Shown piece by piece: positions 41,751 through 49,660 of a DNA stretch of 64,000 nucleotides; position 1 is the stretch's first letter; every line of letters starts with the position of its first letter. Where the stretch lies: the NCBI GenBank assembly GCA_041394265.1, contig JAWKIO010000005.1:2232001-2296000 (forward strand), written 5' to 3'. The DNA comes from Acidimicrobiales bacterium. Lineage in GTDB: Bacteria; Actinomycetota; Acidimicrobiia; Acidimicrobiales; SZUA-35. Below the pieces are notes generated by a model, which saw only the letters and a list, made by a program, of their open reading frames with translations, did no database searches and was not told the DNA's origin. The position numbers and the translations under genes were made by a program.

Positions 41751-43040
41751 TCACGGCACCAGTGGCTCCGGCGCGTCGGCGTCAGAGGGGATCGGCGTCA
41801 CGGCCACTTCGGCGATCACGTGCCGGTGCACCGACGTCACCGTGATGATCCACTGATCCAGCACCACCTCGTCACCTTCACGGGGGATGCGGCCGAGCTG
41901 GTCGAGCACCAGGCCGGCGATCGTGGTGTAGTTCCCGCTTGGCATCTCGACGCCGATGTCTGCGAGATCGTGCACCGGATAGGCGCCAGGAACGATCAGG
42001 GTGCCGTCGCCCTCCGTTCGAACGGTGGTGGGGTCCGGATCCGTCTCGTCGTAGATCTCGCCGACCAGCTCCTCGAGGAGGTCCTCGATGGTGACGATGC
42101 CTTCGACACCGCCGTGCTCGTTGACAACCAGCGCCATGGGGGCTCGGGCGACCTGGAGATCGCGCATCGTCGGCAACACGTGGGCGGCCTCGGGGAACAC
42201 CGGAACCTCGGCCATGGCGGTCGTGATCGGCTCGTCGGCCCCGGTGAGCAACTGTCGGAGATGGGTCACTCCCATCGTCATGTCGAGGTTGCGAGACGGG
42301 GCGACCGGCGCCCGGGTGTGTCCGGACTTGGCCAGTTCGGCGAGCGCGTCGGCGCAGGTGTGGTCGGCGTCGAGCACGAAAACCGACCGGCGAGGCACCA
42401 GGACCTCGGCCAGCGTGCGGTCTGCGACCTCGAAGGTGCCATCGATGATGAGGCGCTGTTCGGCCGTGAACTCGTCGTGACCCGAGATCATGTCCCGGAG
42501 CTCTTCCTCGGTGACCTCGGCACGATGCCGGCTCGGATCGCCACCGAGCAGACGCACGGCCAGGTCGGTGGAGTGCGACAGCAGCCACACGGCGGGTCGT
42601 GTGGCCGTGGTCAGTGCGGCGAGCGGTCGGGCCATGGCCATCGCCCAGGCCTCGGCTCGCTGAAGGGCAAGTCGCTTCGGCGCCAGCTCGCCGAAGACGA
42701 GTGTCAGGTAGGCGAGGATGAGCGTGGTGACGACCACCGCCGTCGGGCCCGCCGCCCCGCCGAGGAACGACAACGGTTCCTCGAACGGGGCAGCGAGGGA
42801 TACCGCGGCGGCTGCCGATGCGAGGAAGCCGGCCAGCGTGATCCCGATCTGGATGGTCGCCAGGAACTGGTTGGGCTGGCGCGCCAGCCGTGCGAGCGTG
42901 GCACCGGTGGACGATGCAGCCTCCAGCCGTTGGAGTTGGCCTTCGCGCAGTGACACCAGTGCCATTTCGGTGCCGGCGAAGGCCGCGTTGAGGATCACCA
43001 ACACACCGATCAACGCCAGCTGGGGAAGGATCTCGTTCAA
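41751..43040 (-). CDS. CNNM/HlyC-CorC-family membrane protein with CBS domains
   Basis: 429 residues. DUF21/CNNM domain with four TM helices (1-180; NAAFAGTEMALVSLREGQLQRLE, QIGITLAGFLASA, LVFGELAPKRLALQ), a CBS pair (about 205-325; MVLVPRRSVFVLDAD-like entry, VVNEHGGVEGIVTIEDLLEELVGEIYDE) and a CorC_HlyC C-terminal domain (about 345-415). Members are linked to Mg2+/Co2+ export or ion homeostasis. The 4-bp overlap with the P-type ATPase gene upstream supports a joint cation function. Confidence 0.9.
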   Translation of the reverse strand: MNEILPQLALIGVLVILNAAFAGTEMALVSLREGQLQRLEAASSTGATLARLARQPNQFLATIQIGITLAGFLASAAAAVSLAAPFEEPLSFLGGAAGPTAVVVTTLILAYLTLVFGELAPKRLALQRAEAWAMAMARPLAALTTATRPAVWLLSHSTDLAVRLLGGDPSRHRAEVTEEELRDMISGHDEFTAEQRLIIDGTFEVADRTLAEVLVPRRSVFVLDADHTCADALAELAKSGHTRAPVAPSRNLDMTMGVTHLRQLLTGADEPITTAMAEVPVFPEAAHVLPTMRDLQVARAPMALVVNEHGGVEGIVTIEDLLEELVGEIYDETDPDPTTVRTEGDGTLIVPGAYPVHDLADIGVEMPSGNYTTIAGLVLDQLGRIPREGDEVVLDQWIITVTSVHRHVIAEVAVTPIPSDADAPEPLVP

Positions 43041-45811
43041 CGGAGGACCTGCACCTCCGAGCCCTCGACGTCGGCGCCCTCACCACGACGGCCGAGCTTG
43101 CCCACTTCGAGCACGACCAGCAGCGCAACGCCCAGGCCGACGCTCACGACGAGATCGATGACACCGAGCGGTTCGAGATCGAGGAAGCTGCTCAGCGGGG
43201 TGTACAACGCGGCCAGCTGCAGACCGACGACGGCGCCGGCGATGGCGAGCATCACGGGGTTGGTGGTGAACCCGATGGTCCGCAGTGACTCGGTGTTGGA
43301 CCGTGTCCCGAGCGCCTGGAACACCTGCATGAACGCCAGCGTGGTGAACATCATGGTCTGCCAGAGATCGCTCCCGGATTCCCGGTAGACGAAGCCGACG
43401 GCCAGCGAGGCGGCACCGATCACGGCGCCGACCCAGAGGGTCTGCCGTCCGAGTCCGTCGGCCCACAGGCTGGCGCCGGGAAGATGGGGCGGGCGTTGCA
43501 TCACCCGTCGTTCGGCAGGCTCGACACCCATCGAGAGCCCGAGCAGGCCGTCGGTCATCAGGTTCAGCCACAGCAGCTGGAGAGGAAGGAGGGCGACGGC
43601 GTCATCGAACTCGCCCCCGGCCAACAGGTACGGCAGCGGCCAGCCGAGCATCACGATGATCTTGCCGAGGTTGCCGGCGACGGCGAAGCTGACGAATCGC
43701 CGGAGGTTGTCGTAAATCACCCGCCCCTCCTCGACGGCGGCGACGATCGTGGCGAAGTTGTCGTCGCGCAGCACCATGTCGGACGCCTCCTTGGTGACGT
43801 CCGTGCCCGTGATGCCCATGGCGACACCGATGCTCGCCTGCTTGAGAGCCGGAGCGTCGTTGACACCGTCGCCGGTCATCGCGACGACATGGTGTTGGCG
43901 TTGCAGCGATTCGACGATCCGCAGCTTGTGCTCAGGGGACACACGAGCGAACACCGGCACGGTTGCCGCCGCGTCGTCGAACTCGGCCGGACTGAGCCGA
44001 TCCAGGTCGACACCGGTCAGCACCCGCTCCCCGTCGGTGATGCCGAGTTGCGTGGCGATGGCCCGTGCCGTGAGCGGGTGATCGCCGGTGATCATCACCG
44101 GGCGGATGCCGGCCGACCGGCAGCGCTCGACCGCGTCGCGAACCTCGGGCCGTGGCGGGTCGATGATGCCGACGAGTCCGATGATGGTCAGCGCCGTCTC
44201 GGCGTTTCGTGCCTGGTCGGCCGGAGCGTCGGAGGGATCGAACTGACGGTAGGCGATGCCGAGCACCCGGAGCCCGGCGGCGGCCATCTCGTCGTTGGCC
44301 GTGAGGACGCGATGCCGCTGCTCGTCGTCGAAGGTGCGGGGACCGTCGTCGGTCCAGATCTGCTCGGCGTGCGCTGTGAGACCGTCGATCGCACCCTTCA
44401 CGAAGGCGACCGGACGCTCGGGGTCGAGTGCGGCGAACAGCGGGTGGCCCGAGGTGTCGGGCGAACCATGCACGGTGCTCATCCGTTTCCGGCCCGAGTC
44501 GAAGGGGTTCTCACCCGTCCGGGGTGACGCACTGCGGAGTGCCTTGACATCGATGTCGGCGCGGAGCGCCAGCTCGAGGAGGGCCGTCTCGGTCGGGTCG
44601 CCGATCATGGCGACGTCGGTCCCGGAGGGCTCCACCTCGGCATCGTTGCAGAGCACCGCCGCGGCGACCAGCAGTCGGTGCCCCTCGCTCCAGCCGTCGA
44701 GATCGATCGGCGCGCCGGGCTCGGCCATCAGTTGCTCGTTCCCCACGTGCAGGGCTGTCACGGTCATCTTGTTCTGTGTCAGCGTGCCTGTCTTGTCCGA
44801 GCAGATCACGGTCACCGAACCGAGCGTCTCGACGGCAGGCAGCTTGCGGATCAGGGCGTTGCGGCGCAGCATGCGTTGGGCCCCGATCGCGAGGGTGAAC
44901 GTGACCACGGCGGGCAGACCCTCGGGGATGACAGCGACGGCGACGCTGATGGCCGTGAGCACCAGATCCGATGCGGATTCACCGCCGAGCGCTCCCATCG
45001 CCACCACGAGACCCGCCACCACGACGCCGATCAGCGCCAACTGCTTGCCGACGCGGTCGAGGCGAACCTGGAGCGGCGTTTCCTCGTCCTGCACACCCTG
45101 CAGCAGTGTCGCGATGCGGCCCAGTTCGGTGTCCATGCCCGTCGCAACGACGATGCCGCTGCCCCGCCCGGCCGCGACCTGGGTGCCGCTGAACGCGAGG
45201 CTGCGTCGATCGCCCATGGCAACGTCGTCGCCGGCGACCGGTTCGGTCTGCTTGTCGACGGGTTCGGACTCACCTGTGAGCGTGGCCTCTTCGATCCGGA
45301 GATTCGCCACCTCCAGCAGACGGAGGTCGGCGGGCACGATGGTGCCGGCCTCCAACTGGACGACGTCGCCCGGCACCAACTCGGCGGCGGCGATCTCGAC
45401 GGTGCGGCCGTCTCGTCGTGCCTTGACCAGCGGTACCGACATCTGGCGGAGGGCGGCGATCGCTCGCTCGGCTCGGTACTCCTGGAAGAAGCCCAGCAAG
45501 GTGAAGAGCACGACGATGGCTCCGATGGCGCCGGCCTCGAGGTACTTGCCCAGCAACAGTGACATCAGGGCTGCTGCGATCAGGATCACGACCATCACGG
45601 CGGAGACCTGCTGCCAGATGATCTTCAGCGGATGCGTCGAGCCGTTGTCGATGAGTTCGTTCGGACCGACGTCGGCGAGGCGGCGAGCGGCCTCGTCCGC
45701 GGAGAGCCCGTCGAGCGACGAATGCTGTGCTTGGACCACCTCGTCGATCGACAGGCGATGCCAATCACGGTGATCGGAGGGAGCGGGGGAGGCAACGATG
45801 ACGTCGGACAC
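43037..45811 (-). CDS. P-type cation-transporting ATPase (P2-type, Ca2+/Mg2+-like)
   Basis: 924 residues. Cation N-terminal domain (LSADEAARRLADVGPNEL), actuator TGES (TLTGESEPVDK), TM4 motif AVIPEGLPA (the P2 PEGL), phosphorylation site SDKTGTLTQNKM, hinge TGDGVNDAPALKQA, and the C-terminal cation domain with five or six TM. These place it among SERCA/PMR1-like pumps. GTG 45811 is preferred to the far upstream ATG because the extra 62 residues are not homologous-looking and overlap the control region. It is first gene of the ATPase-CNNM operon. Confidence 0.92.
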   Translation of the reverse strand: MSDVIVASPAPSDHRDWHRLSIDEVVQAQHSSLDGLSADEAARRLADVGPNELIDNGSTHPLKIIWQQVSAVMVVILIAAALMSLLLGKYLEAGAIGAIVVLFTLLGFFQEYRAERAIAALRQMSVPLVKARRDGRTVEIAAAELVPGDVVQLEAGTIVPADLRLLEVANLRIEEATLTGESEPVDKQTEPVAGDDVAMGDRRSLAFSGTQVAAGRGSGIVVATGMDTELGRIATLLQGVQDEETPLQVRLDRVGKQLALIGVVVAGLVVAMGALGGESASDLVLTAISVAVAVIPEGLPAVVTFTLAIGAQRMLRRNALIRKLPAVETLGSVTVICSDKTGTLTQNKMTVTALHVGNEQLMAEPGAPIDLDGWSEGHRLLVAAAVLCNDAEVEPSGTDVAMIGDPTETALLELALRADIDVKALRSASPRTGENPFDSGRKRMSTVHGSPDTSGHPLFAALDPERPVAFVKGAIDGLTAHAEQIWTDDGPRTFDDEQRHRVLTANDEMAAAGLRVLGIAYRQFDPSDAPADQARNAETALTIIGLVGIIDPPRPEVRDAVERCRSAGIRPVMITGDHPLTARAIATQLGITDGERVLTGVDLDRLSPAEFDDAAATVPVFARVSPEHKLRIVESLQRQHHVVAMTGDGVNDAPALKQASIGVAMGITGTDVTKEASDMVLRDDNFATIVAAVEEGRVIYDNLRRFVSFAVAGNLGKIIVMLGWPLPYLLAGGEFDDAVALLPLQLLWLNLMTDGLLGLSMGVEPAERRVMQRPPHLPGASLWADGLGRQTLWVGAVIGAASLAVGFVYRESGSDLWQTMMFTTLAFMQVFQALGTRSNTESLRTIGFTTNPVMLAIAGAVVGLQLAALYTPLSSFLDLEPLGVIDLVVSVGLGVALLVVLEVGKLGRRGEGADVEGSEVQVLR

Positions 45812-45983
45812 GGACGACCTTTCAGCACACGACGACTGGACGAATGCTGAACGTCTCCCCGCCCGAACGTGTCGGGCTGGCCACACCGGCTCGTTTCCGA
45901 GCGTACTGACGACTGGCCTCGAGGGGTACTCCCCTTCAGTGATGGTGACGATACCCACTTGCCCCGTAGACGTCAACGAAAAT

Positions 45984-45999
45984 GTGTGATCGAACACAC
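45984..45999. promoter_or_regulatory. CRP-type palindrome in divergent region
   Basis: GTGTG-ATCGAA-CACAC, a 16-bp palindrome that contains the actinobacterial CRP/FNR-type core GTG-N6-CAC. It lies 173 bp upstream of the ATPase gene and about 92 bp upstream of the hydrolase start, in a 279-bp divergent space that otherwise holds no ORF I can support. Confidence 0.4.
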
Positions 46000-46078
46000 C
46001 ATTTCAAAACCATCTGTTGGCGGTCGGCCTCGCCCCGGCGTCCACGCGGTCCGAGCGACACCGGAGGGTGATGTGTGT

Positions 46079-46090
46079 GATCATGCGGCC
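46079..46090 (+). promoter_or_regulatory. Leaderless -10 element
   Basis: GATCAT (46079-46084), GCGGCC, then ATG 46091. The spacer is identical to that before tadA and the acyl-CoA dehydrogenase. Confidence 0.4.
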
Positions 46091-46966
46091 ATGAGCAACG
46101 CCACCCACTCGTCCTTCGTATCCTCCGCCGACGGGATCGAGATCGCCACGTACGCCTGGACCGACGTCGCAGGGGCCGCGCGTGGGGTGGTCCAGATCGC
46201 TCACGGGCTCGCCGAGCACGCCGGTCGCTACGAACGTTTCGCCATGGCGCTCAATCGTGCGGGCTACCTGGCGTTCGGTGTCGATCATCGAGCACACGGC
46301 CGGACGGGTCAGGATCACCTCGGTGACTTCGGTGCTGCAGGGTTCGACGGCCTGATTGCCGACGTTGCCCAGTACGGCCGCCTCCTCGCCGATGAGCACG
46401 ATGCCCTCCCCCTCTTCTTGTTCGGGCACTCGATGGGGTCGTTCGCCTCGCAGGCGGTCATCGTCGATCACTCGACGCAGTACTCGGGCGTCGTGCTCTC
46501 CGGTTCGACGGTGCTCGACGTGCTCGCCGCGGGGATGGCGGCGTCGGACGGGCCGGTCGGGCTCGAGGCATTCAATGTCGGGTTCGAGCATCGGACCGGC
46601 TACGAGTGGCTGTCACGCGACGAGGCCGAGGTCGATCGATACGTCGCCGATCCGTGGTGTGGGTTCGACCTTCCAGAGGACACCGTGCCGATGCTGTTCG
46701 CGCCCGCCGCCCGTCTGGCCGACGCCACGGTGCTTGCCGGAATACGCGGTGACCTCCCGATCCTGATCGCATCGGGGAGCGACGATCCGCTCGCCGGCGG
46801 CGGACAACTGGTCGAGTTGCTCGGGCAGCGCTATCGCGACGCCGGGATCGACGACGTCAGCGTGACCGTCTACCCCGGAGCGCGTCACGAGATCTTGAAC
46901 GAAACCAATCGCGACGAGATCACCGCCGACATCATCGGCTGGCTGTCCGCCCACACCGCTGGGTGA
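46091..46966 (+). CDS. Alpha/beta hydrolase, monoacylglycerol lipase-like
   Basis: 291 residues. Serine aminopeptidase/lysophospholipase group: VVQIAHGLAEHAGRYERFA (33-51), GVDHRAHGRTGQ, nucleophile elbow FGHSMGS with Ser114, Asp in ASGSDDPL and His in YPGARHEILNE. These are the hallmarks of bacterial monoglyceride lipases. No signal peptide, so cytosolic or membrane-associated. It is monocistronic and convergent with the M14 peptidase gene. Confidence 0.87.
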   Translation: MSNATHSSFVSSADGIEIATYAWTDVAGAARGVVQIAHGLAEHAGRYERFAMALNRAGYLAFGVDHRAHGRTGQDHLGDFGAAGFDGLIADVAQYGRLLADEHDALPLFLFGHSMGSFASQAVIVDHSTQYSGVVLSGSTVLDVLAAGMAASDGPVGLEAFNVGFEHRTGYEWLSRDEAEVDRYVADPWCGFDLPEDTVPMLFAPAARLADATVLAGIRGDLPILIASGSDDPLAGGGQLVELLGQRYRDAGIDDVSVTVYPGARHEILNETNRDEITADIIGWLSAHTAG

Positions 46967-46978
46967 GCGCCGCTCGCC

Positions 46979-48658
46979 TCAGGTTGCTTCGAGGGTGACA
47001 GTGCACCGTGTCGTGCCGGCACGCTGGTGCGACGCGACGATGTCGACCTTGGTGCCGGCCGCAGCTCGCACCACCCAGCTGACGAGTGCTCGGTTCGGCG
47101 TGCCGTCATTCCCGCCGGTGAAACGAGCCTGGGCGAAGCCGGCGAGCTGACCGAGCGGTTGGCGGTGGCTGGTGCCCTCGATCGTTGCTGCTCCGTCGGG
47201 CAGTTCGATGTCGGCAACCACTGGGCGCACGATCGACTTCTTCGCCGCCCACTCGGTCACGGTGGTGGGGAGGTAGCCGGTGTTGGCGACGCCGGCGTTG
47301 ATGCGCCACACATCGTCGCCCAGGCGATCGACCGACAGGTGCTCGATCGCCAGGCATGGCGATGCGAGCGCCTGGAAGATGGCGAAGTCGGCGTGGGGTG
47401 CCACCTCGTCGGCCAGGAGCGCATCGGGCGGGTTGCTCCACGAGTGCAACGAGTCCCAGCCGCCGACCTCGATCGGTCCGAGCTGAGGATGGTCGAACGG
47501 CGCCCAGTCCACGTAGGCGCCGGGATGGTGTTGGTCGAACCAGCGCAACACCTCGAGCTCGATCTCGGGATCGAGTGTGACCCACCACAGTGAGGTCGGG
47601 GCCCGCTTGCCCGTGGCGGCGAAGACCGGATCCCAGAACTCGGTCGTCCACGAGTAGATGCCGAGGTGCTCGTACGCCCAGTCGTCGCTGGCTCCCGACA
47701 TCGTGTCGGACCGGTCCCAGGTGAAGTCCTCGAAGGTGGAGTGCACCGGGAAGCCGGACAATTCCGTACAGCGCTTGCCGAGCTGTTCGAACATCCACAC
47801 GTCGCCCGGTGGGAGCGCGCTGTCGGCTTGGGTCGACGATGGGCGGAGCAGCACACCGCTGTAGGTGTGATAGGCGTTGAACCCACAGATGTTCGGGCGA
47901 GCGGTGATCGCCCGCATCAAGGCGAGGGTCTCGGGTTCGCTCCCGGGAAAGTCGCCCGACCCGGGGATGTTCGTTCCCCAGCCCGCTGCGTAGTTGCGAT
48001 TCAGGTCGAGGCCCTGGACCGCCCTCGGGGTGGGAACGGTGTAGCCGTCGAAGTCGGTGATGAGCCCCTCGTCGAGCATGCGATAGCGGGGACGGTCGCA
48101 GAGCCCGGTCGATGGCACCGGCACCATGAGCCGCTCGTCGTCGGCGTGGGTGGTCCAGGCCCCGGTGGGGTCGGCGATCCGCATGCTGAGGATGCGGCCG
48201 TCGCCGGTGACGTCTTGCTTGTGGAGCCCGGGCTGGGTCCAGCGGTCGGTCCACGGCCACGGGCGCACACCGGAACGGAGATGTCGAGGATCGTCGGCCA
48301 GGGCCAGCTCGGCGCCGTCAGGGTTCACTCGGGGCACCACGTAGAACGTGCGCGTTCGCAGTGCTGCCGTGACCGTGTCGTCGCGGCCGTGCTCGCTCAC
48401 CAGACGGTGGACGAGGTTGATGGCAGCGACACTGGCAGTGAGCTCCGTCGCGTGGATGTTCGCGTCGACCCACATGGCCGGCTTGTCAGCGTGGTCTCCC
48501 GTTGCCCGATCGGTGACCGTGACGAGCCAGATCTCGCGACCCTCGTGCGATTGCCCGATCGAGGTCAGCCCGACCAGGTCGGGATGGTCGCCGGCAACGC
48601 GATGCAGGTAGGCGGTCAGCTCGTCGTAGCGGCAGAAATGGTCGAGAGGTGGTTCCAC
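46979..48658 (-). CDS. M14-family zinc carboxypeptidase
   Basis: 559 residues. The peptidase domain (about 1-360) shows zinc ligands His69 and Glu72 (NIHATEL), the third His in NAYHTYSG, the substrate Arg/Asn pair in GLDLNRNYAAGWG and catalytic Glu in TTEFWDP. The last 170 residues form a beta-rich domain (RINAGVANTGYLPTTVTEWAAKKSIVRPVVADIELP) of unknown role. No signal peptide is visible, which is unusual for extracellular M14 enzymes and suggests an intracellular role. GTG 48658 is the best start; earlier codons give Arg-rich sequence. Confidence 0.87.
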   Translation of the reverse strand: MEPPLDHFCRYDELTAYLHRVAGDHPDLVGLTSIGQSHEGREIWLVTVTDRATGDHADKPAMWVDANIHATELTASVAAINLVHRLVSEHGRDDTVTAALRTRTFYVVPRVNPDGAELALADDPRHLRSGVRPWPWTDRWTQPGLHKQDVTGDGRILSMRIADPTGAWTTHADDERLMVPVPSTGLCDRPRYRMLDEGLITDFDGYTVPTPRAVQGLDLNRNYAAGWGTNIPGSGDFPGSEPETLALMRAITARPNICGFNAYHTYSGVLLRPSSTQADSALPPGDVWMFEQLGKRCTELSGFPVHSTFEDFTWDRSDTMSGASDDWAYEHLGIYSWTTEFWDPVFAATGKRAPTSLWWVTLDPEIELEVLRWFDQHHPGAYVDWAPFDHPQLGPIEVGGWDSLHSWSNPPDALLADEVAPHADFAIFQALASPCLAIEHLSVDRLGDDVWRINAGVANTGYLPTTVTEWAAKKSIVRPVVADIELPDGAATIEGTSHRQPLGQLAGFAQARFTGGNDGTPNRALVSWVVRAAAGTKVDIVASHQRAGTTRCTVTLEAT

Positions 48659-48769
48659 GCCGTGATCGTACGGCCGGGGAGCGCGCCGACGCTGGTCGCC
48701 GGCGCACGGCGCTGCACTCTTCGAACTGCGGCCTGCCCGCCTGGACCGGAACTGGTGCATGATGGCGGG

Positions 48770-49660
48770 GTGATCGTGCATCTGATCGATGGGACCTACG
48801 AGCTCTTCCGCCAATTCTTCGGGCGCCCCGGGCACCTGAATGCTGCCGGCGAGGAGGTGGGCGCAGCCCGCTCGGTGCTACGCGACATGCTGTATCTCCT
48901 CGAGGACGGCGCCACCCATCTCGGGGTCGCCACCGACCACGTGATCGAGTCGTTCCGCAACGACCTGTATGACGGGTACAAGAGCGGCGAGGGCCTCGAC
49001 CCGTTGATTCTCGGCCAGTTCCAGCCGCTCGAGGACGGCCTCCGAGCGCTCGGCATCACCCTGTTCCCGATGGTCGAGTTCGAAGCCGACGATGCCATGG
49101 GTGCCGCCGCGATCGTGGCTGCCGCCGATCCCCGGGTCGACAGGGTGCTCATCTGTACCCCCGACAAGGACCTCGCCCAAGTGGTGCAGGAGGGGCGCAT
49201 CGTCCAGTTCGACCGTCGACGCGAGAAGATCTACGACGTTGCCGATGTGATCGAGAAGTACGGCGTTCCGCCCGAGTCCATCCCCGACTACCTCGGTTTG
49301 GTCGGTGATACCGCCGACGGATTCCCCGGGCTGAAAGGCTGGGGTGCGAAGTCGGCCGCTGCGGTGCTGAGCCGATACGGCCACATCGAGAACATCCCGA
49401 CCGGCGCCGGTCAGTGGGACATCACCGTGCGCGGTGGCTCGAAGCTGGCCGACACGCTGGCCGAGAACCTCGCTGACGCTCTGCTTTTTCGCCGGATCGC
49501 CACGCTCGATCTCGATGCGCCCACCATCACCGACGTCGACGAACTGCGCTGGACCGGACCGACCGACGAACTCCCTACCATCGCCGAGCGGTTCGACGCC
49601 CCGGATCTCGTCACGCGAGCAGCAGCACTGGCGACCTCCCGTCGTGGGGCGGCCTCGTGA
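48770..49660 (+). CDS. 5'-3' exonuclease (FEN-like, PolA N-domain type)
   Basis: 296 residues, stand-alone. PIN-like fold with acidic clusters: VHLIDGTYELFR (Asp7-type), FEADDAMGAAAIVA, CTPDKDLAQVV, and the helix-hairpin-helix PDYLGLVGDTADGFPGLKGWGAKSAAAVL. These match the 5' nuclease domain of DNA polymerase I that removes RNA primers and flaps. A CATGAT hexamer 6 nt before GTG 48770 suggests a leaderless start; GTG 48776 is an alternative. The next gene overlaps its stop by 4 bp. Confidence 0.88.
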   Translation: MIVHLIDGTYELFRQFFGRPGHLNAAGEEVGAARSVLRDMLYLLEDGATHLGVATDHVIESFRNDLYDGYKSGEGLDPLILGQFQPLEDGLRALGITLFPMVEFEADDAMGAAAIVAAADPRVDRVLICTPDKDLAQVVQEGRIVQFDRRREKIYDVADVIEKYGVPPESIPDYLGLVGDTADGFPGLKGWGAKSAAAVLSRYGHIENIPTGAGQWDITVRGGSKLADTLAENLADALLFRRIATLDLDAPTITDVDELRWTGPTDELPTIAERFDAPDLVTRAAALATSRRGAAS

